A DNA stretch of 64,000 bases, taken from contig JABWCL010000011.1 in assembly GCA_013360295.1 (NCBI GenBank), positions 113,177 to 177,176 on the forward strand, given 5' to 3'. How positions within the stretch are numbered: the first letter of the stretch is position 1; each line of letters opens with the position of its first letter. Source of the DNA: Ignavibacteriaceae bacterium. Lineage in GTDB: Bacteria > Bacteroidota > Ignavibacteria > Ignavibacteriales > Ignavibacteriaceae. This document shows, one piece after another, positions 16,159-30,100 of this stretch. The notes beneath the pieces are model-generated. The model was given only the letters and a program-made list of their open reading frames with translations. It made no database searches and was not told the DNA's origin. The position numbers and the translations under genes are program-made.

Positions 16159-18114
16159 TTACCTTGGAATTACATATTCGCTTACGGGACTCTCGTTTCC
16201 CGAGGTATTAACAGAGGAAACTTTATAGAAGAAGGTTTTATTTCCTCTGGTATCTGAAAATTTATTTTGCTTTACAGCCTGAGCGTTTAATTTTTCATAA
16301 GCGCCGGTAGGAGTGGTACACCTGTAAATAAAATAACCGGAGAGCTGGTTGTCAATCACTTCGTTCCAGGTAATCTCAACACCAGATGCCGTTACCTTTG
16401 CCCTGATATTAAAAGGTGTTGGTGCAACTGTCCGCTGCTTAAAAACTATTTTGTTTGAAACTGTAATTCCGCTTTTGTTGCCGGATTTATCAACGGCAAG
16501 TGCCGAATAAATAAATTCTCCACCTATCTTTACCTCTTTATCATTATATAGTATCGGCAACTGAGTATACTCCTTAATCAGCTTCTGGTCCTTTTCAGCT
16601 CCCCTGTAGAGAAAATACTTTTCCACATCCGGGGAGATACTTGGATTAACTATTACTTCTATTGCTTCATCATCTATGATACGGGCGGTAACATTCTGAG
16701 GCGCCATTGGGGGGTCGGAATCGGGCACAAGCAGACTGTCTCTTTTGAGATGGTCGCTCTCATTAAATCCTTTATCGACGGCTGTAATTATCACAGAATA
16801 TATTTTACCCGGTATTAATCCTTTTCCTTCTAATCCAGTAATGTTATATGTGGTATTTGTAGTTGGTTCGGATGTAAGCCTTGTTATTAAATCATCATAG
16901 CCGCCGTATATTAAATATCCTGTTACATCTTTTGATTTTGATGCCTTCCACTGAAGAAGCAGATTGGTCTTATCAAATTTTGCGGTCAGATCAGATGGTG
17001 GGAGAGGTTTGGTCTTGTCCTCGCCGATGGCAGATACCGGATTGCATCTCTTGCTCTCGTTTCCGTTTTTATCCGTACAAGTTACCGAATAAAAATATTG
17101 AATTCCTGTTAAGGCGGTACTGTCGTCAAAAAAAGTGGTTTCAAGAGGCAGCAAGTTTTTATTAAGCTTTTTATTTGCTTTACTCGATCCTTCCGCCCGA
17201 TACACGCTGTAACCCGCCGCATCTGTTTCGGTATTGAGGAACCAGCTTAGCAACACCCTGCCATCTTCGGGTTTAACACTAAGTCCCTCAGGGGGGTCAG
17301 GAGGCTGGTTGTCCTTGGGTTTTATCTTTACAATATTCGAGGGTTTACTCTCGTTCCCGACCGGATCAACGGCCGTTATATAGTAGGAATATTCTTCCCC
17401 ATTGTTCAGAAAGAAATCCTGATATTCCAGTGCGCTCTTATCGTTGCGAAGTATTTCTCTTTTATTTATACGCTCGAAATTACCTTTTCCCACCTTTCTG
17501 TAGATGTAAAATCTAAAGGCAAGATCGGACGGGTCTCCTTCCCACGCAGGATATTTCCAGGTTATTTTCACCATCGCGTCTCCCGTTTCAATATCTGTGT
17601 TTGACGGTGATCTTGGTATATATTCCTTGATTAGCACTTTCTTTTCGAGGGAATCTTTTGAACGAAAATACTCATCTACATAAAGTATCTTGTAAAAATA
17701 CTCTTTACCGTTAACAGCGGTGGAATCCACGAACAATCTCCCTGCAACTACCGCAGCTTTAGGAAAGAGTAACGATACCAGTTTCCCGGCAAATCCGGAT
17801 CGTATTTTTCTTAGCACATCAAACGCATCTTCGGTTTCAAGCGCATCCGTTATTCCGCTCCACTCCTCCACCAGGAATGATGCCGCCATATCAGGATCAA
17901 GAAAAGGCCTTACAGGTGACTCGGGGTTTAATGCAATATACTTGTCGTCGGGAAGGACACCTTTTCTGTAAACAATGAATCCCTGGTCACTCGGAGGGGA
18001 TTCATTTAACATTATAATAGTATAGGTCCCTTTTGAAATAGTAATAAATGATTTATCATCTTCGGCATATAGCAATACCGAACAAAGTAATATAGTTAAA
18101 TAAATATTTTTCAC
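16159..18114 (-). CDS. Secreted multi-fibronectin type III protein
   Basis: The 651-residue protein has a signal peptide (M-K-N-I-Y-L-T-I-L-L-C-S-V-L-L-Y-A-E). After a roughly 165-residue unique region come about five FN3-like domains, recognisable by repeated P-x-x-P-x-x-L, W-x-A/L, G-Y-x-I/V-Y-R and A-V-D-x-x-G-N-E-S motifs. FN3 arrays serve as spacers or adhesion modules. No type IX sorting domain is present at the C-terminus (ends in V-I-P-R), so it may stay periplasmic or be lipid-free outer-surface bound through partners. It lies 53 bases after the giant gene and 3 bases before the TPR gene. Confidence 0.85.
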   Translation of the reverse strand: MKNIYLTILLCSVLLYAEDDKSFITISKGTYTIIMLNESPPSDQGFIVYRKGVLPDDKYIALNPESPVRPFLDPDMAASFLVEEWSGITDALETEDAFDVLRKIRSGFAGKLVSLLFPKAAVVAGRLFVDSTAVNGKEYFYKILYVDEYFRSKDSLEKKVLIKEYIPRSPSNTDIETGDAMVKITWKYPAWEGDPSDLAFRFYIYRKVGKGNFERINKREILRNDKSALEYQDFFLNNGEEYSYYITAVDPVGNESKPSNIVKIKPKDNQPPDPPEGLSVKPEDGRVLLSWFLNTETDAAGYSVYRAEGSSKANKKLNKNLLPLETTFFDDSTALTGIQYFYSVTCTDKNGNESKRCNPVSAIGEDKTKPLPPSDLTAKFDKTNLLLQWKASKSKDVTGYLIYGGYDDLITRLTSEPTTNTTYNITGLEGKGLIPGKIYSVIITAVDKGFNESDHLKRDSLLVPDSDPPMAPQNVTARIIDDEAIEVIVNPSISPDVEKYFLYRGAEKDQKLIKEYTQLPILYNDKEVKIGGEFIYSALAVDKSGNKSGITVSNKIVFKQRTVAPTPFNIRAKVTASGVEITWNEVIDNQLSGYFIYRCTTPTGAYEKLNAQAVKQNKFSDTRGNKTFFYKVSSVNTSGNESPVSEYVIPR

Positions 18115-18167
18115 TTAAATATTTCCTGTTATCATTGGTACATTATTATATGATGAACACATACTAT

Positions 18168-21100
18168 TTATTTGGTTTTCTCAACCGTAATTGTTTTTTT
18201 GAGTCCAAACTTATTGTAAATCGTGATTATCAGTTTGACTTTGTCTCCGGGTTTTATATACTCCGACGATGGGTTTATTGACCAATAAAGTTGCGGATTG
18301 GGAGAAACAGTTTTAGCTCCGTAGTAGTATTTTGTTTCCGTTTTCTTGCTCGTACCGTTTTTATGCCAATTAAGGACTATTTTATCAATACCAGTTTCCG
18401 GGTCTTTGACATTAGATAAATTACAGCCAACTCCAAATGCCTTTCCCGGGAAGTTCTGGTTGGTTTGCCACGACAGGCTGCTTGCATCTCCCAATGGGTC
18501 CGTTCTGTCTATTTCTATCGGGCCAAAGGAATGTAGTTGACTGACAAGGCCGGCGTTGTTCACAGCCCGTACCGAGTAGTATCTTTTTCCGGATATTTCA
18601 GCTATAGTAAATGAGACGGTTGCTTTGCCGGAGGAATTCGGAGTGAAATCACAAGTCGTACCATTCCAGCTTCTCACACTCGAATCTCCGGCAGAGTTCC
18701 CAACTGCTACTTGATACCCTTTTATGCCGCTCTCATTATCAGTGGAGTTGGTGGTTATCGTGAATTCAATATTATTAGTACTGCCGATAACTGCTGCATT
18801 GTGTACCGGCTTCGACGGAGGAGAAGTATCAAGTATCTTTGTGCCTCTTTCCGATCTTGTAGATTCTATAGAGTCGGTACTCATACTTTGCAGGATTACT
18901 TTATAAGTTCCTTCTGACAGTGAATTAGTATTTAATTCGATATCATAAGTCATTTTCGGATTGGCAGCATCGTAAGTAATAAATGTTCTGAATGCATCTG
19001 ATGACGCGCCTTGCTTCCTTAGAAATACTGTGTACCCTGCCAGCGATGTCTGGGTCGCCGATGCGTGCAGTGAAAAGACAAGCCGGAGGACGGAAGATGG
19101 AGAAGGCGCAACAGATACCGAGTAGTTTGCAAGCTGCTGTGTTGACCTTGCCGAAGTATATCTGAATGAAGCGATGTCGCTCATTATACCTAATTTATTT
19201 TCAGCTTTAACTTGTATGTAATAAGGATGCCTTCTCTTTATTATTTCGCTTTCTAAATTTATTGGGTCGTATAAATAATTAGAATTATGTTCCTCCCAGT
19301 CCGTGGCTATATATTCATTATTTGCGTCAACCACTCTCAGATAATATTTATTAATACCATAGTCTGAGGATGAGGCTCCGAACGAGGAAACTGCAAAATA
19401 AGGCCTGTATTCTGTACCATACTGCTTCAACGAAGATGTAGCAGCGAGACTCCCTACTTTTCCCGGCCTTGTAGAATCAACATAAAACGGACATCTTCTG
19501 TCATCTGACCAATTACCTTCTCCGTTCTTTGCTCTGATTTGAAGATAATACCATTTCCCGTTCTCTAACTGAAGGCCCGGAATATTTTCCTTTGTTCTTC
19601 CGCCGGTTGATGTCCATTGTGTTACAACTGAGGTTGATACGGATGCCTTTAAATAAGGAGGGGTTCCCGCCGTACTACATGGAACGGTACTATACGAATT
19701 ATTACCTGATGTAGCTTTAAGTATTGAATACTTATACTCAATTACCCCGCTCTCTGGATCGTCCGCGCCAAATTCAAATGATAACCCGTCTCCTTTAGTG
19801 ACAGCATATTTTTTAAAGGTTCCACTTCCCACCGAGAAATAATTATCTGTTCCGGTTGTTAATATTAGTTTAGTAATAACCGGCGGAGAATTATCCGGTG
19901 GTAATCCACCTGAACCCGGGGGAGTTGGTACAGTAGGTAGTAGATTTACAAACTCGAAAGGCTTGAAAGCGAGGTTCATTTTAATTGACCTCATGTTCGA
20001 GTAACCGGCGCCTCCTCGTGTCCTGATATAGAAAGTTGCCTCTTCATTGATAGGGGTTCCCCAGTTTGAAAGATTCATTTGGGAATAAGGAACTGTCTTA
20101 CGAATGATTGTGGAATTGGCGCCTATTGATTGTAATCGTCCGTTATATGACTGTCCATGCCTCACTAATTTTACGGCATTATCTGTTATCCCAGTTGGGT
20201 GTGTTGCTGCCCAGGTTATTTTTAAGCTGTCGTATCCCCAGACAGTAGTTCCGTTATAATTCAGAGCGGTAATCTGCGGAACTTTCATTTCGTTTCGCAG
20301 AGAATCCTTCTTTGCATTGATAACTGAGAGTGCAATCGGTTTTGTTTTTATACTGTCGGGCCTGTTTTGCTTCCAGTAACCATAGTTGTTATAAATATCG
20401 TACAAGATTTCAGTAAGCCTCATGTTAATATTGTAAAGGCTGTCAACCGCAGATGTCAATCCCTCCTGTGTATTTTCCAGCGCTGTGATTCTGTTCCTGT
20501 AATCAAGTATTTGATCGCGTACTTTTACCCTTGCCGTATCGATAAGTTCAACAAAACCGGTCTGTAAAGCATCAAACCAAACTGATTTGAACTTTTCTTT
20601 CCATTCATCCCTTATAGTATTTTTATTGGTAAGGTTGTCTATATAAGTATTGTACTGGTTTCTCCTGGCTTCTTTTTGTGCATCACTTTCATTGCTGAAC
20701 GCAAAAAATACATACGCTGCATAAGATCCTTTTGCACCTTTTTTTACACGGTTAATAAAATCGTTATCCTTCTTAGAAAAATCATTGAACTTCGTCTCGA
20801 AATCGCTGGATGAAAAAAAGGTATTAGCAGAATTGCCTAATGTGTTAGAAAGGAATTTTATTCCTGCCCACACCCCATCTCTTCTCAACGATGCCAGATA
20901 AGTTGCATAATAATTATCATACGCCTCGATAGTCTCCTTATAATTGTTCCCGACACTCCTGTAACTTGATTGAGCAGAATATAATGCGTTTTTAATACCG
21001 CTCAATCTTGCTTCAATGTCGTTAATTCTGTTTATCAGATTTTGTTCATATAGCTGGTTGTTTTGCTCTGCTGCGCTCAGCCTGCTAAGATTCTGCTCTG

Positions 21101-24100
21101 AAGCAGCCACATCAAATGAGAAGGTTGGAGTCGAGCTTACTGATTTATATACTAATCCATCACCGCCAATGACATTTGTAGCTGAAATGGCATTTGTATC
21201 TATGTTAAGGCTAGTAAATGGATCGGTGGCTCCGAGGAAAGCGGGATTATTTATCGCTTGGACTTGTTGGCTTATGATACTATTAATCACACCGGACACA
21301 TTCCGGTTATGAGTATTAAAATTACTTATCTTATCAGCCAGTACAGAGTTTCTCTGTGCTATTTCTGCTTTAGTATTCGTGGCTGCAAGATAGAAGCTGT
21401 CAAGAACAAACAGTACGCATTTATTTGCTAAATTATCGTAACTAGGTTTCTGTGCCTCGGTGAAATTATACGGAATAGACAATAATCCATTAAGACCTAA
21501 TACGAATACCAAAGCTCGAGCTTTTTCTCTGTCCTCTGCAACCGGGCTCTGCATTTGAGTAGCCGTAGTAAACATTGACCTGAAAGCAGCTGCAATCTGT
21601 TCCTGTGTCACTATAAACTGCGATGCCTGCTGAGTATTCAATGCATTTGCAGCCGATTCCTTAGCTTGTGTAAGTTTGTTAGCGGCAGCGTTTGCCTCTG
21701 CAATAAGCCTCTCCATTTCAGAATCGCGTCCGATCCCACCATCAGTACCATCCGAGCTTATCTTTCCCCAAACGCTTCCTTTCCAGTTCCAATAAAACGC
21801 AACTTGAACGCTAAGCTCTGCTACGCCATAAAGATACCAATCCGGGTTTCCGAATATGGCGCCTTCAAGCTGCCCTTTCGCCCATACAGCTCCCCCTAAA
21901 ACACTTGCTTCAATGAACCCGCGCGCATAGAGTCCCCAACTGACATCCTTGATATACCATAACTTCACTGCGAGTCCCCCGCTGCATGAAATCATTTTTA
22001 TATTGAAATTCTTATAAATTGAGCCATTAAACATAAATCCCGGCGGGCCGATAAAAAGATCGGCCTTAACATGATACATATTCCACATATTCCCGTTCAT
22101 AGCTCCGATAATTCCCCACGATTCCTTTGAATATACAAAGAACCGGAGTTTGGCATTGCCGTCAAACAATTTGGGAACTTTTATAGTAACATCTATATTT
22201 CCGTCAACAAAGAAATCACCAAACCCGAAAGCAAGATTTATTGTACCATACATCTTTTTATCTTGACGGAGGATAGTGACTTTTCCGTCTATCGTAATGT
22301 ATGCATTGGTTACACATATAAGTATTTTCCCCTGAACCATATTTTTCGGATCATCCAGTGATGTTGGTGGCGGCCCCGCTGTAACAGTAAGTTCCGCATA
22401 AACCAATACCATGAAATCGGCGTTCGTCGAATTTACCAGGCTTTGCGGATCCGAAACCATATTCAGTTTATTCAGTATTATGTTCTTATCCACCGGATCA
22501 GGGTTATAAAAGAATCCGCCTCCAAGTCCGGTAAGGTATAAATTTCCAGAGATATTTATAGCAAGGCCTGAGGCTGCAACAAACACTCCTAAACTAAGTT
22601 TGTTATTTAGAGTGCTCAATTTTCCAACGACTACCACCTCAAACCTTTTGGCAATCTTTGCACTTCCCGCTAAAAGGAATTTGAAATTATCCCCCTCTGT
22701 TATATATTCAAAGTCAACGCTCAGCCTAACCTTATCTTTAATGGAAAAAGTCAGGTTCTGCACAATGATTCCGATATCTCCTTCGGTCGTCTTAAAAATA
22801 AACAACGAATCTACACCGCCTGTACCTAAACTGTCTTTGATATTTACATGGGCTGTAAATTGAAAATACCATGCAACATTTATCGCTTTAAGGTTCCCTT
22901 CCTGGCCTCCTTTTACAAAAAGCTGAGTTGGGCTTGTGCCAAACTGAATGTTGCTTAGGCTTATATCAACAACCTTTGCTATTACAAATGTTCCACCCCG
23001 TAAAGCGTGTGGGAGATTTTCAAGATCGTGATAATCGGTGCTTATTGTAAGCGCATCGAACAGGATTGATCCGCTGTATTTAAGCGAATCTTTCGGCTGC
23101 CCCAATCCCATGGAGCCGGACACAGATATCTGATATTTGTAGCTATCTCCATCTTTTAATATTCCAAACCCAAAGTCGGTAAACTTGAGATAAAATGCCT
23201 TCCAGGAAATGGTGGTTGTGTCTTTAAAATAATAAGTGATGGGCCCGATAATTGGCATTCCATCTGACCTCATCGTAACGCCGGGAGTAATTCCTCCGAC
23301 ATTACTCCCAAGGCTTACTAATTTTCTCGGCTCTATCCTTATTTTATTTTTAACATTAATTGAATCTTTCGCCCAGATATCTATAATTGTCTGCATGTAC
23401 GAGTTAGAGGGATTATCGAAGTCAATTCTGACTCCCATATAAATAGGATCAACAAGTAATTTCCAGACCCAGCGGCGGCAGCGGTTGGTGTCAACTGTAT
23501 CTGCCAGTGATGAGAGTGCGGGGCGGTTAAATACAACCATATCGAGTGTGTTATTCTCACCAGGCAGAAAACTTGCTAAACCTGCAAAACTATTGTAAAT
23601 ATACTGTTGCTCTTTTCTCTCTTTTAAAGTTCCGGCTTTGTCTATCTTAAATGTTATATATCGCCTGGCTGTATCTACAGGAGATGCGCCGAGGAATTTA
23701 ATAAACCCTTCAACTATCAGTTCATCGTTTCTGATTATAGCGCTGTTGAACGCAAGAAAGCCCGGGAGTATAAACTTTGTCGAAGCAAGCACCGGCGGTG
23801 GTACTCCATATATTTTACCATCGCCGCCAATTACTAAATCGCTGAACGGCGTTACGCCATTAAGGAATGTTACATTCCCTGTAGTGTTCATACTTAAAAA
23901 TGTATTAACCGTATCAAACAGGAATGAGATTGTTGTGTATTCAAACCGGCAATTAAACATTTTGAAACTAGGTGAAGGAGCTGTTGTTTGTATTGTGGGT
24001 AACGACACATAGTTAGGATATATTTTTATTCCGGGTATGGAAATTCTGAATTCCTGGAGTTTTGGTATGATAAGTTCGCCAGCGACACTGATTTCGGCTG

Positions 24101-27100
24101 TATTGTCAGTAAAATTAAGCGACATCTTAACGTTCTCGCCTATCGTAACAGGTTTAAACTTAGCAGCTCCGATTGAGAGCGTATCCATAGGAGCGTTATC
24201 AACAGTATAATTGAACTTCCCCGCTTCCTTATTCCAGATGGCCGTATAATGTAATGGGGCTTTTACTCCCAGTGTATCTTTGAAGAATTTCGTACTGATA
24301 TCTCCGCTGAAGTTGAGTTCAACGCTGTTTGTTGAGGGATTTAATTGAGCGCTGATTCCCGTTACCGACATGGATATCAGATTACCAAGCGCGGCGCCGG
24401 TAACAGCTGCGGCATTAGAAACGTAATTTTGAGAATAAGTTCCTTTGCTATAATTTCCGGCAATACCACCCTGTCCAATTACCAAAGAATCAAGTTGAAT
24501 GGCCAGCGGCGACAAGGTTCCCGGCAGTTCAACTCTCCCCGAAGCAAATATATTATAACTGTTCTGTCCCTTACTTATTGATACTCCGGTTATCTTAAGC
24601 GGCACGCCGTACCCTTTGAGTGATACGAGCGGCTGTTGCACGCTGCCGGTTAACTGAATACTTCCTTCCAGTATCCGTTCATAGCTTTTATCTACAAGTA
24701 AGTTATTAATTGAAACCGGATATTCAGGGTTCGTGCCCGCGCCATATTTTATTCCTGGTAAGACCAACCGACATGTTTTTCCGGGGAGCGAGTTTAACCT
24801 GTACCCATTCTGCGTTTCAGTTGAAGTGACTAAGGCAGAATCAGTCCCTCCAAGCAGGAGATAGGCGATCGCTTCACTGTTAAACACCATTCGCTCGGGT
24901 AGTACAACTTTCTTCAACAGATTCCCGGGAACAAACCCGGCAACACTGAAAGTGCCTACCGTATCGCTCCCTTTCATAAACCTTGCTGCACCTGATTTAA
25001 CCGCAACAGGATTAACATCAACTGTAAAGTCATTGCTGAAAAATACATTTACCGAATCGTGAGCGCTGCCCTGATACTTTACCGAACCTGTTGACTCTCC
25101 TCTAAGCGGGAGCCCTTCTTTTGTTATCGTAGAATTAGCGGGAATGTTTATTCTTATTGAAGAAGAGTCGGTTAGGGTTGCGTTGGGAGTTGCGAGACTC
25201 CATATATTCGCTCCGTTACTAAGCGCAATCTTAAATGCTGTCTCTTCATTTAATTTTATTCCACCGCTTTTTAGCCTTCCTGTGGCAAGATCAATGTAAA
25301 GATCATTAAAGGTAACTCCGGCGGATGTAGATGCGCCGGTACTTACAGTGTTATTACCGCTTATCTTAAAGCCGTCCTTACTTATCTGAGCATTCTCAAT
25401 TCTGAAATTAAATACCGGGTTAATAGAAGGGAGTTCCCACTTAAACGCCTTATTAATATTGATCTGCCCGTCTGTAATTTTAAAATCCAGAACATCTAGT
25501 TTCAGATTAGCAGGGACAGATACATTACTGCTCCCCGATGCCGGAGGGAGATTCAAACTACCGTTAGCATCCAATATAAGCTTTGAAATAGATTGCCCTA
25601 TTTCGTAATCCAAAGACGCTCCGTTTATATTCATTGTGCCGGGACCAAGTTTAATTGGGCATTCGGGAGAAAATTGTCCCGTCATACCTTTCAGCCCGTT
25701 ATCTGCCAACCGGAATTGTGTGTACATAATTCCACTGTAGTTTTCGCATTTAAAGGTATCGGGCAGGACTATTCCGCCGGGGAATTGAATACTAAGAATG
25801 CTGTCAGCAATACCGCCACGAATACCTTTCAGGAATACCAAGGCGCCCGATGGAAGCGATACGTTAAGAGAATCAGCAAAATCATTATCGCTAATTGTTC
25901 CGGACATTTTTCCGGAAGAATAACGAACACCGGAAATATATGATTTTGCTGTGGCTAGCTGTTGTGGGAAACGTGAAGGCAGCCCTGTAATTTGCATTTC
26001 AAAGTCAAAACCGATTGACGTTGTATCTAAATTTTCTGGGTTAATATTTGCATCAAACCAGTTAAAACTAACACCACTGTATCGTGCATTCAACGCCTTC
26101 AACGTACTTCCCTGGTAGTTAAACTGAGGAATCTGCAGGTTAGTCAGATTAAAACCCGGGATGATAAATGACTCTTTTGTTATTCTGAAATTTTCCACTT
26201 CCGGAAGCTCAAGACCGAAGGATGGGAAAACCATCTTCCCTGCGAATGTAATTCTGAAATTCCAGCCGCTCTCTTTTTTATAAGTAAGAGAGTCGAACGA
26301 GATTACTTCCGTACCGATGCTGAAATTTTTATATGCGAATCTATAAACCCCGGGCTGCCCCTGAGGAGTAAATTCCTCGACTTCTGTACCAAGTTGATTT
26401 ATCTTTACTCTTCCAGTCAAAGAAAATTGTTGGTTTGCTGCCAATGCAATATCAAGCTTAGATCCAATGCTCAATTCGTGCGTTATATCATTCTGGAGTA
26501 AGTTGGCATTAAATTCTCCCGCCAGAGAATTCATGGTTAGTAACAATTTCTGGCTTCCCGGAACAAGTTGTATTGTCTTATTAAGAGAAGAAATATTCAG
26601 GGTGCCTGTAAGCAATCCATCCTGCATATACAGATCAACCGGAGTTGATTGAAGAGTTTCACTGAAAAACTTGAGATAACCGGTTAGTTTAAATTTATTT
26701 CTACCATCATACTTGCCATAGCTAATTGTATTTACAATAAATGGCAGACCTTGTTTGGAAAAATCGAAGAGACTGTCGGCAGTATGCTGAATTGATGCTG
26801 TAATGTTACTGCTTTTAAGGTCGCCAAGTCCTAGATCATAATAGAAGTCAACTCCTACATTCAATTCGGGCGGAGTAGCTCTGCTAAACTTGAATGCAGG
26901 TAAGACAAGTTTTACGGTCTGTCCCGGATCGGTCCATATATGCATACCGCTGTCGCTGCTCGCATAATTAACCAGAAAAGTGCTCCCTTCTTTAATCTTC
27001 AGGTAGGCTAACGACTGTGCCGGCAGTGTCAGATTTTCGGGAAGAGAGGAAAAAGCAAGATTGCTTTGGTTCAGTACAAAACCGGCCTCGCTGATGCTTG

Positions 27101-30100
27101 CCACTTCCAGATTGTTATATATAAGTTTGATATTTCCTGAATTTACTTTAAACGGATCTAACCCGAACGTACAACTCTGTGTAATCTGAACACCGACCTG
27201 AATATCATAACCGGAGTATTTTAGACGGCCGGTAGATTCACCAGTAACCTTAAAACCGTTCCTGTTTATGGTAATATCCGGCGGGAGATCCATCATTAGG
27301 GCGGAGGTCTCCCCGGGCTGCAATGTTGAGTTGAGAGGTAAAAGCGAATATGAAACACCGGCGGGATCGATTACGGCTTTCATACTCACTGCATTGTCCA
27401 ATGTCACATCGCCGGCGGAAATTGTGTTTTCGTTCAGGGGAATGTTAACATTATTGAAAGTGCATCCGATGCTGTTCCCTGCTCCAAGCCTGAGAGAATT
27501 TCTTCCGTTTATGATAAGGCCATTTTTACTGAGTTGGGCATTACCGATAGTAAAAACCAGTACAGGATTCGTTTTGGGGAAGCTAAGTGTAAACGGAGAA
27601 GACAAAGATGCATTGAGTGAAGCAATTTCGCCGGTGATTAGGTTATACACAATACCCGCCTGTAACGGACTAGATCCTGCCATAGCAAGAGAGATATTTG
27701 AGTATAAATCAATTTTCTGCAAGGCGCCTTCCAGCCCAAAGAGCAGCCTTGCGGAGGAGAGAGTTCCGGTAAACTGACCAACCGCCAATTGACAAGGTAC
27801 CTGTAAGTTATCAGCGCTTCCCGCGAGTTTCCCTTCAGGACTAATATCTAACGGGGTCTCAATATTTACAACGGATACACCTGAGGTACAATTAAACTGT
27901 GACGGAAAATTTAAAGCACCCTTTACCTTTAGCTGGGGCTGAAGATTTGTTGTATTTCCTGCACTTTGTGCTGTAATATTTCCGGATAATTCTTTAATAA
28001 AGAAATTTATACCTTCTGAAAGCGGAAGTTTATGCCCGCCCGCGGGAAAAATCGCGGGGGTTAACTCAACTGAAAATCCATTTGACCTTAAAATTCCGTT
28101 AAGCGGTAACTTCAAATTCTTAAGGGCTAAAGCAGTCCCTTCGGGTAGATTAGGAAGGTTCAGTTCGAAGTTTAACCCGAGGCTTAACCCGGGAGCATTC
28201 CCTCCCGATATAAACAGCCAGTTTAATCCGAACTGCGGTATATCCACCTGTTTGAAATCAAGTTCAACACCACCGGAGAGTAGTTTTTTGCCCGGAGTGT
28301 TCAGCGATAGATTACCTGAATTGTAAGGCTGGAAAAGCAGCCCTCCATTCTCAAGTGTCAGATCACTAATCACGGGCAACGTTAGATTACCAAGAGACGG
28401 AATTATAACTTGCCCGTTAAAAAGAAGCCTAAAATCCCAATTATTGTTTATGTAGTTCAATTGCGTTAATCTCGGTTCGGTTACCAGTAATTTGAAAAAG
28501 CCAAGATTAATTTCGGTTCCTGCTGCCGGACCGGACGAATTTAACAGGGTTATACCAGTGTATTTATTAAGTTCAATCGTAAAATTATTTGTATATACAA
28601 CTTGATTGCTGAACGGCAGCATTAAAGAACCGCCAAGCGTAATCGCATATTCTGTTAAGTTTTGCTGCAATTCGAACCGATAATTGCCCGCAAGTGAGCT
28701 GAACATCAAATTAACGGGCTGGCCCGGAACGGGACTAAACTGCGCCCCGGGGTTAAAATTAATATTAAGATTAATTGATCCATTATTGTTTACTGCGATA
28801 TTATTGAACTCGTAAGCAAAGCTGTTGGCGAAGAAACTGAGATTCCCGCCAAACTTTACAGCGGCCGAATAAGCTGCGGGTCTGAATTCCACAGTCGCCT
28901 GGTTTATTGTGGCCCTGATATTATTCTCATCGAACATATAAAGCTGTTGCCCGGAGGTTGTAAGGTCACCGGTAAACCCGGAAGTGAGTATTTCAATTTC
29001 ACCATTCAGCGGCAAAGGGCTGCCATTTCCGGGAAGGCGAAGCTCTCCCGTCATTATCATTCCTGTTTCCGCGCGATACCTTATTTGCTTTGGTTTAAAT
29101 AAAGTCCCTGTGAATGATTCGGGAAATGCGTTTTCGTCAAGATTGAGATTCAAACTACCCATTGTAACATCCGGGTGCCGATTCGGCCCGGTCTTGGTAA
29201 GTATCCAATTGGTCAGATAAACTTCCTGTTCAAATTCCCCACCTCCCGGAATACTGATTTTGAGTGTTGTGTTACCCGAAAGTTTATAGGTTGTCTGATC
29301 TTCTATTATCTGGAGTCCGGCAAAATCGGAGAAGTACGCACGATTCTCGATAATTCTGATGTTTTGAAAAGGATACTGTGATATAAGAGTCGGAGGAAAG
29401 AAATGGAATGAATATAGTTCACTCTTCCCGTCATTGCTTGTGATAGGATTTCCTTCGTCGTTCCTTGCGGTTATTTGCCAGACATACTCCTTGCCAAGTT
29501 CAAGGGGCAATGCATCGGGGGGATAATTATAGTAACCCTGATTAACGATGGTGGTTTCTAACTGTGCTACATTAGCCAGCATCGCCTGGTTAGGGTTCTG
29601 TCCTTGCAGCTTTTCAACGATTTTCAGTTTATAATTAACATTCATTCCCTGCGGAGTGATAACGGGATTCCACTGAAAAACAGGAAGCTGAGTTGTTAGA
29701 GTAGTCAGATCCTGTGGGAGGATTAGTTGCGGCGGATCAGGATATACTATATTAAATGACCCGGAGGATTCAGTTAAAAGGTTTCCCGAAAGATTATAAA
29801 TCTGACAATCAAGATCATATACACCTTCCGGCAGCCTTCCTGTCCTTAGAATCACTGTCTGCACGGAAGCGTTAAAATCAACGTCTTGCCAATCTACGAT
29901 ATCGGGTCCAACATATATTTTGAATGCTGGTCCTGCCAGGAACTCTTGTGTTTTACTCTTGGCGCTTATCAACTGGCCAAGTGAATTATGTGTAAGAATT
30001 AATTTAGAATAGAATTGTACAGGTTGTGTGCCGTTGTAGTAAAGGGTGAAAACTCCTATTCTTATCTCTCTTTGCCATTCACTAAGGAACGATGACGGAT